Below the pieces are notes generated by a model that searched no databases, was not told where the DNA came from, and worked only from the letters and a program-made list of their open reading frames with translations. Positions 24,868-33,856 of a DNA stretch of 46,749 bases are shown piece after piece. A program made the translations under genes and the position numbers. Numbering within the stretch: the stretch's first letter is position 1; each line of letters starts with the position of its first letter. This DNA is from Brevinematales bacterium (GTDB taxonomy: Bacteria; Spirochaetota; Brevinematia; Brevinematales; GWF1-51-8): assembly GCA_013177895.1 (NCBI GenBank), contig JABLXV010000022.1, positions 1 to 46,749 on the forward strand, given 5' to 3'.

Positions 24868-25614
24868 TCACCTCAGCGGAAAGTTTTTTATCGTATCGTC
24901 TTTCAGGAATTTTTGCCAGTAGTTTTCGAAAAAATAAAGGGCGATATCGGAATAATTATTCTGCTCGACCGGATAGCTCATCCCGTTAGGAAATATATTC
25001 AACTGCATCGTTTTGAGAATTTGTTCCTTGGTCTTCCAGAACCCCGTATTATATACCCCCGCATAGAACTTCACCATCTCGGCTTTGGTCTGTCCCTGTT
25101 GCTTGGGAAACACCTGCTCGGCGATTTTTGAGAAAAGGACGAGATACCTGATCTGCCATTCGACCTTGGCCAATCGATCGAGACGTTCCTTACGAATCGC
25201 CGAAGGATCGTTGGGGAATTTGTATACGAAGAGGGGACGGTATATTTTCAGTTCATCATGCGTGTTCAGGTAATTCTCCATCTGCTCGACAAACGAGGGC
25301 TTCATCTGGAACATCCCCACCGAGAAATCGTTCACCCCGCTCCCGAAATTGACGTAGAACACCTCGAGGGTAAAAAGCTCCATACTATCCCTGAAGAGGG
25401 AAAAACGGATGAGTTCTGGGAACGCGGGGGGGAGAACCAGCTCCGGGTCGGCCTTCATCTCCTTACAGATTTTAACGACCTGCGCTTTAATTTCTAACGA
25501 TATATTCAGCGCTTTCATAAAATCCTGCCCGAATATTTCGGGGTAGTTTGGGGAAGCGGCGAGTAAGCGGGAAAAACCGGACAGGATCACCAATAAGAAA
25601 ATGATATGTTTCAT
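24868..25614 (-). CDS. Secreted protein with lytic-transglycosylase-like motifs
   Basis: A 248-residue protein with a signal peptide (about 1-19). A stretch near residues 75-107 reads Glu-x-Phe...Phe-Ser-Val-Gly-Met-Phe-Gln-Met-Lys-Pro, recalling the SLT pattern (catalytic Glu, then Ser-x-Gly-Leu-Met-Gln-x-x-Pro). Further on, Phe-Tyr-Ala-Gly-Val-Tyr-Asn-Thr-Gly recalls the SLT Ala-Tyr-Asn-Ala-Gly motif. Both are degenerate and spaced more widely than in standard enzymes, so peptidoglycan cleavage is only a possibility. The overall helical, Lys/Phe-rich character fits a lysozyme-like fold. It lies between PaaK-like and TPR-lipoprotein genes; a fold prediction would decide it. Confidence 0.5.
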   Translation of the reverse strand: MKHIIFLLVILSGFSRLLAASPNYPEIFGQDFMKALNISLEIKAQVVKICKEMKADPELVLPPAFPELIRFSLFRDSMELFTLEVFYVNFGSGVNDFSVGMFQMKPSFVEQMENYLNTHDELKIYRPLFVYKFPNDPSAIRKERLDRLAKVEWQIRYLVLFSKIAEQVFPKQQGQTKAEMVKFYAGVYNTGFWKTKEQILKTMQLNIFPNGMSYPVEQNNYSDIALYFFENYWQKFLKDDTIKNFPLR

Positions 25615-25619
25615 GCGGT

Positions 25620-26924
25620 TTATATCTTCCTTTTGTCGATTACACGTTTTGCTTTACCCTGACTCCGTTCGATAGTCTTAGGCTCGACCAGCTTTACCTC
25701 AACTTTTATGCCGAGCTGGACGTACAGTCTGTCGATCATCAGCTTTTCAAGCGCGACCAGTTTTTTCATCTCGTCGGAAAACACCGCTTCGGTAGCCTCT
25801 ACCCACACTTCGAGCGTATCGATATTATTCTTGCGGTCGACGACTATCTGGTAATGCGGCGCGACTCCCTCGATCTTCAGGAGCACTTCCTCTATCTGCG
25901 ACGGGAATATATTTACCCCGCGTATTATCAGCATATCGTCGGTACGCCCGCGTATTTTCATAATTCTCGCCGAGGTACGTCCGCACGCGCATGGAGACTC
26001 GTCGATATGAGACAGGTCGCGCGTCCGGTAACGGAATAACGGGAGGGTTTCCTTGCCGAGCGGAGTGATTACCAGTTCGCCGGTCTCACCTTCCTTAGCC
26101 CATTCCCCGGTCTCAGGGTCTATCACCTCGACAAAGAACAGGTCCTCGTTGATATGCATCCCGTTTTTCTCAAGGCATTCGCCCGATACGCCGGGGCCGA
26201 TGATTTCCGAAAGCCCGTAGTTATCGGTGGCGTCGAAATGGAATCCTTTTTCAAGCTCATGCCGGATGGATTCGCTCCACGGTTCGGCGCCGAAAAGGCC
26301 GTATTTCAGCTTGATATCTTTATCGGGGTCGATCCCCATCTCGTTCAAATAATCGAGGATATGCAGGGCGTAAGAGGGAGTGCAAATCAGCACAGTGGGA
26401 CTGAAATCCTGCATAATTTTTATCTGGCGTTCGGTGTTCCCGCTGGATACGGGGATAATCGCCGCGCCGATACGTTCCAGTCCGTAATGGAGGCCGAATC
26501 CCCCGGTAAAGAGGCCGTACCCGAAGGAAATCTGCGCGATATCGTTCGCGGTAACCCCCGCGGCGGACGCCAGACGCGCGATCGCCTCCGCCCACATCTC
26601 CAGATCGTTACGGGAATACCCCACGACCGTGGGTTTCCCCGTAGTACCGCTCGACGCGTGGATACGGACGACGTCCTTCATCGGGGTCGCGAATAAATGA
26701 TAGGGGAAGTTTTCCCGCAGGTCGTCCTTGACCGTAAACGGGAGACGGCGGATATCTTCGAGCGATCTGATGCCGTCCGGGCTGACCTTCATCGAGTCCA
26801 GTTTATCGCGGTAGAATTTTACGTTATCGTAGGTGTAACGCACCATCTTTTTCAGTTTCTGTAATTGGAGTTCCTTTAATTCTTTACGCGGCATGGTTTC
26901 GATTTGGGGGTTCCAGATAGGCAT
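25620..26924 (-). CDS. paaK: Phenylacetate-CoA ligase-type adenylate-forming enzyme
   Basis: A 434-residue ligase of the PaaK family, making an aryl- or acyl-CoA through an acyl-AMP. The opening (Trp-Asn-Pro...Glu-Thr-Met-Pro-Arg-Lys-Glu-Leu) is characteristic. The P-loop is Ser-Ser-Gly-Thr-Thr-Gly-Lys-Pro-Thr (near 91-99). Tyr-Gly-Leu-Ser-Glu (near 237) and Tyr-Arg-Thr-Arg-Asp (near 299) are also present. The C-terminal domain ends with a Lys-rich segment containing the catalytic-Lys position. No phenylacetate catabolic genes are nearby; in anaerobes such enzymes often serve aromatic amino acid fermentation. GGGAGAG precedes the ATG. Confidence 0.9.
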   Translation of the reverse strand: MPIWNPQIETMPRKELKELQLQKLKKMVRYTYDNVKFYRDKLDSMKVSPDGIRSLEDIRRLPFTVKDDLRENFPYHLFATPMKDVVRIHASSGTTGKPTVVGYSRNDLEMWAEAIARLASAAGVTANDIAQISFGYGLFTGGFGLHYGLERIGAAIIPVSSGNTERQIKIMQDFSPTVLICTPSYALHILDYLNEMGIDPDKDIKLKYGLFGAEPWSESIRHELEKGFHFDATDNYGLSEIIGPGVSGECLEKNGMHINEDLFFVEVIDPETGEWAKEGETGELVITPLGKETLPLFRYRTRDLSHIDESPCACGRTSARIMKIRGRTDDMLIIRGVNIFPSQIEEVLLKIEGVAPHYQIVVDRKNNIDTLEVWVEATEAVFSDEMKKLVALEKLMIDRLYVQLGIKVEVKLVEPKTIERSQGKAKRVIDKRKI

Positions 26925-26985
26925 AAGCTCTCCCTTAGAATGTGAATAGGTAGATTCTAATACAAAAACGGATTTCTTTCAATGT

Positions 26986-29900
26986 TTATCGGTAAAAGGT
27001 CTCCTCTCTTTTGGGCTCTCTCCGGCATATATCGCGGAATTCGCAGAGCCCGCATTTGTCTTTCGTCTCGAATCCGGCTAAGTGGATTTCAGGTTTGGAT
27101 TGATAGAAGACGGGGATTTCCTGATCGGCGTCGAAATCGCTTTTTACAGTGAACGGGGACAGATTGCCGTTTTCCATCAGCGAGGCGAGAAGCGCGATCT
27201 CCCGCTGTTTTTTATCCCATTCCGACGGGAAGTCAGCCGATTCCCCGGCGGAGGAAAATACCAGTCCGTCTTTGGCGTCGACGAACGAGAGTATGGAAAT
27301 ATAATTGAGTTCTTTAATCGCGTCCTCTTTCATTATCAGTTTCATATAGGAAGCGGCGTAAAGATAGAGTTGGAACAAGCGGAGCGGGATCTGCGAATAA
27401 TTCGCGGAATATTTCGAGACATTTCCGCTCTTATAATCGATGATCCGGTAACTATTCGCCCCGTCCCCTTTATCGATACGGTCGATCTTACCCTGAACCC
27501 TGACTTTTTTACCATGGATACTTAACTCGGAATTTTCGATACGGAATTCCAGCTTATCCGGCAGATAATTCTCACGAAGTTCCTTCTCAAACATCACGAA
27601 ATCATGCAGTGTCTTCCGGTAGAATTCGACCTCGTAGTCGAATACCATGCCGCCCGATTTACCGTTTTTACCGCTTCGCAGTGCGAGCCCTATCGCAAGG
27701 TCGAGCATCTTGTAATTCGGGAGTTCATTCATGTCGTCGTTTATTGTCGATGTTACATAGTGGAACAACACCTCATGCAGGAATATCCCTTTATAATCGT
27801 CGCGGATGGTATTTTCGGGATAAGTCTCGGGCTTCAATTCAAGGAGATACTTCATGAAGAACGCATACCGGCAGTTCCCCATTGTCTCGAGCATAGTAGC
27901 GCTGTACCCGTGTTCACTTTGGAACGTCCCGATTGCGGTATCGAGACGGGGTTTATCATCCAGAATGCCCATCGCCCGGATATCCTGCGGGAGAACGCCG
28001 GATAGAAAAGCCTCATTCTCTCTATTAATTCGCCCGGCGTATGCGGCCATATCGTCGGCATACCGTAAAAACGGCAGATTCTCCCGGAGTTCCCCGCGGA
28101 GTTCCGCGCCGAGAAACGGGTGGTGCGTCGAGATAAAGAAGCGGAGATCGTAGATTTTGAGCCATTCGCTGGTCGGGACGATATCGAATAATTTCGGGGG
28201 AAACGCCTGATCGGGTTCGCGGGGAGGTATGCTGACGATAGCTTCTTGCGGTACGCTCCGGTAAATAGTATTGAGGAAGAAGGACGGGAGATTATAGTCC
28301 CCTTTTTCACTGAAGGAATTCCGGCAGAGATAGAGATTATGAGTGGGGCGGGAGACCGCGATATAAAAATCGAAACGTTCCAGATCGGTGCGTTTTTCCT
28401 CGGTGGGTAAAATCATATTGCGGAAACGCTCGTTAAGGCGGATTCGTTCGTTCTGGTTAAGGATGGATAAGGCCGCCAGCCCGGGAAACTCGCCCTCGTT
28501 GAGGCCGGTGATAAAGACCGTATGGAAATCGGTCTCACGGAGGTCGTAGGGTGTCAGTATTTTTACGCAGTTCCCGGGGAAGATTTCATAACGGTAACGG
28601 GTTTCCTTCACGATCTCCGTAAACAGTTTATAGAGTTCGTCGAAGCTGAATTTTTCCGATTCCAGCACGCGAAGGGCGGTTTGTAACGATACCAGCAGTT
28701 TCTTCAGTTTCTGGAACGCCGTATAATCCTTAGTGACTATCCAGTATTCCGGGGAGTTTTTCAGATCGTGGTCGTCGATCGTCCTTTCCATCCCTGACGC
28801 GGCGATCAGGTTAAATAACCACGTATTGAATTCCCCGAACGTCACGTTATCTCCCGAACGGAAGCGGAATAGGAGGCCGACGAACCGGGTGAACTTATCG
28901 CGGAAATCGGTCAGACGCCGGAGTTTTTCCGATAGCCTGTCCGCGGATAAATCGTCCCCGTCGTCCGCGGGCTGATCCTTGTTTTCCAATTCCCCCCGGT
29001 AATATCCGATCTTATTGTCGATATAGGATATCCATTCGTCCTTCGTTCCCTGGTAATACTCGTGATAAAGGAATTCCGTGCCGCTCAGCGATTTCCAGTC
29101 GCGATTATGGGTATACCCGGAATTGGCGATCGACAGCAGATCGACGCTGTCCATCCCCTTGACGGCGCACCGGAAGAGATGAAGGATATATCCGATCGCG
29201 GGATTGGTACGGAGGGGCTTATCTTTCGTATAGTAGAACGGGATACCGAAATTGGTGAAAATCCCGTCGATCAGGTGGTCGTACTCCTCGGGATTGCGGA
29301 CGACGACCGCGAAATCGTTATATTCGAGGTTTCCCTGCGCCTTCAGGCGGGCGATCTCGCAGGCGATCAGTTCGATCTCACGGTATTTACCGTAGCCGTC
29401 GATTTCGTATATTTTATCTACATCGACGGGAGTTTTTGAAAATTTCAGGAACCGTTCCGCAAGCACGGAGAACGGATGATTCCCCTCGCCGATATTGATA
29501 TATTCCACATCGAAGTTTTTTTCGAACATTTTTAACGTATCGCCGATCACGGGATAATCGGTATCCGGGATCGCCATCTGTACGGGTTTCCCGCTGTTTT
29601 CGAAGGTACGAATCAGACTGCTGACAAACCCGAACTGGGCGGCGGTAAAATCGAAAAATCCGTCGAAATAGAGGGCGCTGTAACCGGCGGGCGTATCGTT
29701 CCCGATAATCTCCGACGCGGTACGGGTGTAAAGATAATAATCGTATAATCCTTTTTCGGTTAGAAGCCGCTCGTACTCGCCGTAGATGAGTTTGATATCG
29801 TGCCACTTGTCGGGGTTGCCCATCTCGTCATGGATAACGTCACGGTTCAGGATCGCCGCCGCGCGGAGTTCGAGGATGAGGGAATGGAGCATGCGGATGA

Positions 29901-30246
29901 TGCCGGGTGAGTTCTGGATATCCATGAAGTACCGGAAATCCGGAGCGCGTTTCTCGGCGATCAGCCGGATTATCAGGAATGTTTCAAAATCGCTCAACGC
30001 ATTGACCGGGTGGGATTTCCTGTAGGCGGAGTTCTCGACTGTCGCGCGGATAAATTCGTCCAGCGTAAAAACCGGACGCCCGGTAAATCCCCCGGTCGCG
30101 GCGGACAGTTTCTTGATAAATAATTCCTTCTGAAACCTGCCGGGTACGATGACTAAAGGTTCGTTATTGGATTTTAGGAGGCGCGCGGTTTCATCGATAA
30201 AACGGGCGGTTTTCCCGCTCTTAGGCTTTCCCTTGAGTATCTTCAT
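26986..30246 (-). CDS. addB: AddB-like helicase-nuclease subunit (RecB-family nuclease, Fe-S)
   Basis: A 1086-residue protein like AddB of the AddAB double-strand-break resection complex. A Walker A (Gly6...Ser-Gly-Lys-Thr13) starts an inactivated-helicase-type body. The C-terminus has the RecB-family nuclease domain with His-Glu-Val-Leu (near 845), Arg-Ile-Asp and Asp-Tyr-Lys-Ser-Gly (near 935). The AddB iron-sulfur cysteines are visible: one in Gly-Asn-Cys-Arg-Tyr (near 790) and three in Cys-Gly-Leu-Cys-x5-Cys near the C-terminus. No addA is in the window, so the partner must lie elsewhere. GGGAGAG precedes the ATG. A 100-bp gap separates it from the ABC-F gene. Confidence 0.85.
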   Translation of the reverse strand: MKILKGKPKSGKTARFIDETARLLKSNNEPLVIVPGRFQKELFIKKLSAATGGFTGRPVFTLDEFIRATVENSAYRKSHPVNALSDFETFLIIRLIAEKRAPDFRYFMDIQNSPGIIRMLHSLILELRAAAILNRDVIHDEMGNPDKWHDIKLIYGEYERLLTEKGLYDYYLYTRTASEIIGNDTPAGYSALYFDGFFDFTAAQFGFVSSLIRTFENSGKPVQMAIPDTDYPVIGDTLKMFEKNFDVEYINIGEGNHPFSVLAERFLKFSKTPVDVDKIYEIDGYGKYREIELIACEIARLKAQGNLEYNDFAVVVRNPEEYDHLIDGIFTNFGIPFYYTKDKPLRTNPAIGYILHLFRCAVKGMDSVDLLSIANSGYTHNRDWKSLSGTEFLYHEYYQGTKDEWISYIDNKIGYYRGELENKDQPADDGDDLSADRLSEKLRRLTDFRDKFTRFVGLLFRFRSGDNVTFGEFNTWLFNLIAASGMERTIDDHDLKNSPEYWIVTKDYTAFQKLKKLLVSLQTALRVLESEKFSFDELYKLFTEIVKETRYRYEIFPGNCVKILTPYDLRETDFHTVFITGLNEGEFPGLAALSILNQNERIRLNERFRNMILPTEEKRTDLERFDFYIAVSRPTHNLYLCRNSFSEKGDYNLPSFFLNTIYRSVPQEAIVSIPPREPDQAFPPKLFDIVPTSEWLKIYDLRFFISTHHPFLGAELRGELRENLPFLRYADDMAAYAGRINRENEAFLSGVLPQDIRAMGILDDKPRLDTAIGTFQSEHGYSATMLETMGNCRYAFFMKYLLELKPETYPENTIRDDYKGIFLHEVLFHYVTSTINDDMNELPNYKMLDLAIGLALRSGKNGKSGGMVFDYEVEFYRKTLHDFVMFEKELRENYLPDKLEFRIENSELSIHGKKVRVQGKIDRIDKGDGANSYRIIDYKSGNVSKYSANYSQIPLRLFQLYLYAASYMKLIMKEDAIKELNYISILSFVDAKDGLVFSSAGESADFPSEWDKKQREIALLASLMENGNLSPFTVKSDFDADQEIPVFYQSKPEIHLAGFETKDKCGLCEFRDICRREPKREETFYR

Positions 30247-30346
30247 CCGCTCTCCCGTATTTCAACATCCTCTGACCAGACGAAAGTTTTCACGTGTTAT
30301 TCTAACGCGCCGCGCTGGGGTGTCAAATTAACGGGCGGCGAATGAA

Positions 30347-32236
30347 TCAATCTCCCCCGGAAACGGTGCTGTCGTAGGGAAGAAGTTTCCCGCTGAAATA
30401 TTCCGTCTTAATTTCATACTCGACCGTAACTGTTTCGAGATCGTTATAGAGACTGTCGAGCTTCGACTTCGATTCGCTGATAGACACGCTGAGAGCGCGG
30501 ATAGTATCCGTATCGCTTTTAGACGCGGCCTCGATCAGATCGTTATTGCTCCGGTCGATCAGGTTCTCGAGCGTAACAATCTCGGCCTCAAGCGAATCCA
30601 TCCGCTTCTTGAGGGGATTTAATGTCCGGCTTTTTTCCTCAAGAATCTCGGCGCGGATTTTTCGCAGGTCTTTTTTATTGATTACGGTGTCGGCGATAAC
30701 CTTTTTTACCGGCTCCGTTCCGCTCAACCGTTCGTCGGCCCAGCCGAACTGTTCGAGGAACTCGTCATAGGTGCCGTGGAAGATGTACGGGAAGGATTTC
30801 CCGTCCGGCCCCGCGCCGTTATCGTCGAAAACGATCAGCTTTGTCGGGATAGACCGCAGAAACATCTCGTTATGCGTGACCATCACAAGCGCGCCCTCGA
30901 ATTGGTCGAGCGCCTCGAGAAGCGCGTCGGCGGACTGCATATCGAGGTGATTGGTCGGCTCGTCCAGTAGAAGCAGGCTGCACGGCGAGGCGATAATTTT
31001 AGCGAGCATCACCCGCGCGCGTTCGCCGCCGGAAAGGACGTCGACCGTCTTCTGGGACATCTCGCCCTCGAAAAGCATCGATCCCGCGATACTGCGGGCG
31101 CGTTCCCGCGACGGGACCGGCATGACACCGGATATCTCCTCCTCCACCGTCAAGTGGGGGGTGAGGGTATCGCGGTTTGTTTGCCCGAAATATCCGATAT
31201 CGGCCTGCGGATGCAGGACTATTTCCCCATGACGCGGGGTAAGTTCGCCGGACAGAAGACGGATGAGGGTGGACTTTCCCTTACCGTTCTTCCCGATAAT
31301 CGCGATCTTCTCGCTTTTCTCAAGGGCGAAGCTGAAATCGCGGATAATGTTATCCGTCTGATACCCGAATGCAAGGTTCTTTGCTTCGAATACCCATTTC
31401 CCTGAGATGGGAAGGTGCTGAAACGCGAAGTCGAGGTCTTTTATTTCCGCGAGGTGGTCTTTCTTTTCAATTTTCTGGAGCGTTTTGATGCGCGACTGAA
31501 CCATCCCGGCAAGCCGGGCTTTCGCGCGGAAGTGGGTGATGAACTCCTCGATACGTTTCCGTTCCTTCGCGTCGTTTACGCGTGTTTTTTCGTATATCTC
31601 CTCGTCCTTTGCAATCTGGAGGTACATCTTACTGGTGTCGCCCTTCATTTTCCTGATAACGCGGCGGTGGATGGCGACCGTATGATTGATGACCTTATCC
31701 ATAAATCCCCGGTCGTGGGTAATCAGGATAAATTCACCCTTCCATTCTTCGAGGAATTTACGAAGCCAGCGGATAGAGATAATATCGAGAAAGTTGGTCG
31801 GCTCGTCGAGGAGAAGCATATCGGGAGAAGAAATGAGGAGTTTTGCGAGATTGATACGCACCTGAAACCCGCCGGAGAATGTATGCGGAGACGCGGCGAG
31901 GTCGTCCTTACCGAAGCCCAGCCCGAACAGGGTTTTCTCGGCCAGCCATGTATCGTTCCGGCGCTGTTCGGGAAGCGCGGAGATGCATTCGTCCATCACG
32001 GTGGGTTTGGAGAACGCAATCTTCTGCTCCATGAAGCCTATCCGGTAATCCTTGGGGATAACCACCTTCCCGGAATCGGGGGTTTCCTGCCCGCAGATCA
32101 GACGGAGCAGGGTGGATTTCCCATGCCCGTTCCTACCGGTCAGGCCGATCTTTTCGCCCGCTTGTATGGAGAGATCGATATTTTCAAATAAGACCTGATG
32201 CGGATAAAGTTTTGAGACGCCGATTAGTTGAATCAT
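30347..32236 (-). CDS. ABC-F family ATPase (ribosome-associated type)
   Basis: A 629-residue soluble protein with two ABC cassettes and no membrane domain. Cassette 1: Gly-Arg-Asn-Gly-His-Gly-Lys-Ser-Thr, signature Phe-Ser-Gly-Gly-Phe, Walker B ending Asp-Glu-Pro-Thr-Asn. Cassette 2: Gly-Lys-Asn-Gly-Lys-Gly-Lys-Ser-Thr, Leu-Ser-Gly-Gly-Glu, Asp-Glu-Pro-Thr-Asn-His. A charged inter-domain linker and a C-terminal coiled coil (about 540-620) are as in Uup/YheS-type members, which act on the ribosome. The start at 32236 is chosen because family similarity begins there; the ribosome-binding site is poor (AGGGG one base away). The frame is open 24 codons further upstream. Confidence 0.9.
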   Translation of the reverse strand: MIQLIGVSKLYPHQVLFENIDLSIQAGEKIGLTGRNGHGKSTLLRLICGQETPDSGKVVIPKDYRIGFMEQKIAFSKPTVMDECISALPEQRRNDTWLAEKTLFGLGFGKDDLAASPHTFSGGFQVRINLAKLLISSPDMLLLDEPTNFLDIISIRWLRKFLEEWKGEFILITHDRGFMDKVINHTVAIHRRVIRKMKGDTSKMYLQIAKDEEIYEKTRVNDAKERKRIEEFITHFRAKARLAGMVQSRIKTLQKIEKKDHLAEIKDLDFAFQHLPISGKWVFEAKNLAFGYQTDNIIRDFSFALEKSEKIAIIGKNGKGKSTLIRLLSGELTPRHGEIVLHPQADIGYFGQTNRDTLTPHLTVEEEISGVMPVPSRERARSIAGSMLFEGEMSQKTVDVLSGGERARVMLAKIIASPCSLLLLDEPTNHLDMQSADALLEALDQFEGALVMVTHNEMFLRSIPTKLIVFDDNGAGPDGKSFPYIFHGTYDEFLEQFGWADERLSGTEPVKKVIADTVINKKDLRKIRAEILEEKSRTLNPLKKRMDSLEAEIVTLENLIDRSNNDLIEAASKSDTDTIRALSVSISESKSKLDSLYNDLETVTVEYEIKTEYFSGKLLPYDSTVSGGD

Positions 32237-32314
32237 ACCCCTGACCGAATTTTTTCGTTTATTGTAGCCGATATGAAGGGTTTCGTCAAGCAAAAAATAA
32301 ATATTCATTTTTAC

Positions 32315-32342
32315 TTGACTGTTTGCCGATACAGGGTATAAT
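32315..32342 (+). promoter_or_regulatory. Promoter of the small Cys-containing protein gene
   Basis: TTGACT (32315-32320), 16-bp spacer, TATAAT (32337-32342); GGAGG follows before the ATG at 32369. The predicted leader is about 20 bases. Confidence 0.78.
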
Positions 32343-32368
32343 CAATGGTATAGAACAGGAGGGTAAAG

Positions 32369-32635
32369 ATGGATAAACCGAGATGTGCTCTCAAATTGAT
32401 CTACAGTTGCTTCGATTGTTTTTATTTCCAGAACCGTTCGGCTCATATCGACATTCAAAAAGAAAAGTACCACTGCATGGTAGAAAAAAAGGACTTTTCT
32501 TTTGATAAGATGTTTCCTAACGGGGTACCAGCATTCTGTCCGCTTCCCGAATTTGAAAGCATACGCCCCGCGAAGGAATTCGGGCCGTTCCAGACAATCC
32601 AGAAGAAGCTGGAACAGGTTACCGCGAAGAAGTAG
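32369..32635 (+). CDS. Small cysteine-containing protein of unknown function
   Basis: 88 residues with five Cys: Cys6, Cys14-x2-Cys17, Cys36 and Cys57 (Phe-Cys-Pro-Leu-Pro). The spacing could hold a zinc or iron-sulfur site, but I do not recognise the family. There is no signal peptide, so it should be cytoplasmic. A strong promoter, GGAGG at eight bases and its position as the only plus-strand gene between two long minus-strand runs argue for a real, separately expressed gene. Its TAG directly abuts the stop of the convergent polymerase-subunit gene. Confidence 0.7.
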   Translation: MDKPRCALKLIYSCFDCFYFQNRSAHIDIQKEKYHCMVEKKDFSFDKMFPNGVPAFCPLPEFESIRPAKEFGPFQTIQKKLEQVTAKK

Positions 32636-33847
32636 CTATTTTACTTTCTTTTGATACCAGCGGGAAATATTCAATAACAATACAGGGAATACGGCCTGCG
32701 GGTTCGTATTCCCATACCGCATTTTTCTCCAAACTGTCTCAATCTCGCCGCAAATTTCCTGCAGTTCCGCCGAGTTGCAATTCCGTATTAATGGGATAGG
32801 CAGATCGGCGTATACCTGATCGAGAAACGGTTTATAATCTATCTGCCTGAGAAATTGCTGGCGCAGTATCTGAAGATTTCTGAAATAATCGATCAGCTCC
32901 TCGAGAAAATGGGTCTGCATATCGGGTACTTCGTCCGAGTTCAAAGCATCGATAAAACGGAACAGTTCGTATCCGTGCTGCACCTGCGGCGCGATTTTCG
33001 CGAAAAATTCCCTCACATTGTTCTGGCGTTTCATCCTGTACTGGTAAACCACGTCGCTCATCAGTTCGATTGTAGACTGGTGATTGCCGGGGTTTTCCCC
33101 GAATATCGTCTTAACCGACTGCGGGGAGAGACGGTCGAATTTGATCACGATACTCCGCGAGAGGATTGTCGGCAGGATTTGCGATAGTTCCGTTACCGTC
33201 AGGATAATGAGAGACTGCGAGGGAGGTTCCTCGAACAGCTTGAGCGCGGAGTTCTGCGCCTGTACGGTGGCGTTCTCGAATTCGCCGATGAGGGTGATTT
33301 TACGGCGACCCGACGCCTTTTGGGAGTGAAAATCGATAGTCTCGCGGATAAAATCGATGGGGATTTTCTGCTTCTTCGTCAGTTCGTCCGACGCGCGTTC
33401 TATTTTTCCAGCGAAGTCCTTATCGTCCATCAGGCGCTTATAGATACTGTTATTCAGAATTTCAAATTCCAGTTCTTCGCGGAGTACGGAAAATTCTATC
33501 TTCTTATCTTTGATTTTATCGGGAAGTTCCCCGAGGAAGATGGATTGAGAAATACGGCCGAGCAGGTATTTTAGATAACGGATAAGCTGTTCGAGTAATT
33601 TTTCATTCGCGATATTTTTCAGGAAGAACCTTGTTTTCAGGGAGAAATTATCGTTGCGGTAAAACAGGAAATCGGGCGAGAGAAAGGGGTCTTTTTCGAG
33701 GATATTCCGGGATAATAATAATCCCGCGGTAAACTTCCCGCATCCGGGGTTTCCGTGAAAAATCAGGGTTCTCCCCTGAAAATCGTCATTCAGCAGCTTT
33801 TGGAGCAGAATCGCGGGGTGTTTTTGGCCGATTAAATGTTTCTGCAT
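32636..33847 (-). CDS. holB: DNA polymerase III delta'-like clamp-loader subunit
   Basis: A 403-residue AAA+ clamp-loader-type protein. Residues 1-60 align with the delta'/gamma start (Leu-Ile-Gly-Gln-Lys...Phe-His-Gly-Asn-Pro-Gly-Cys-Gly-Lys). The Walker A Lys is followed by Phe rather than Thr/Ser, fitting delta', which does not hydrolyse ATP. The segment Ala-Gln-Asn-Ser-Ala-Leu-Lys-Leu-Phe-Glu-Glu-Pro-Pro (near 195) is a hallmark, and Leu-Ser-Arg-Ser stands at the SRC position. The usual Cys4 zinc module is absent; a Lys-rich insert of about 80 residues occupies that region. It follows recJ by 9 bp. Confidence 0.82.
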   Translation of the reverse strand: MQKHLIGQKHPAILLQKLLNDDFQGRTLIFHGNPGCGKFTAGLLLSRNILEKDPFLSPDFLFYRNDNFSLKTRFFLKNIANEKLLEQLIRYLKYLLGRISQSIFLGELPDKIKDKKIEFSVLREELEFEILNNSIYKRLMDDKDFAGKIERASDELTKKQKIPIDFIRETIDFHSQKASGRRKITLIGEFENATVQAQNSALKLFEEPPSQSLIILTVTELSQILPTILSRSIVIKFDRLSPQSVKTIFGENPGNHQSTIELMSDVVYQYRMKRQNNVREFFAKIAPQVQHGYELFRFIDALNSDEVPDMQTHFLEELIDYFRNLQILRQQFLRQIDYKPFLDQVYADLPIPLIRNCNSAELQEICGEIETVWRKMRYGNTNPQAVFPVLLLNISRWYQKKVK

Positions 33848-33856
33848 ATGCCGACC

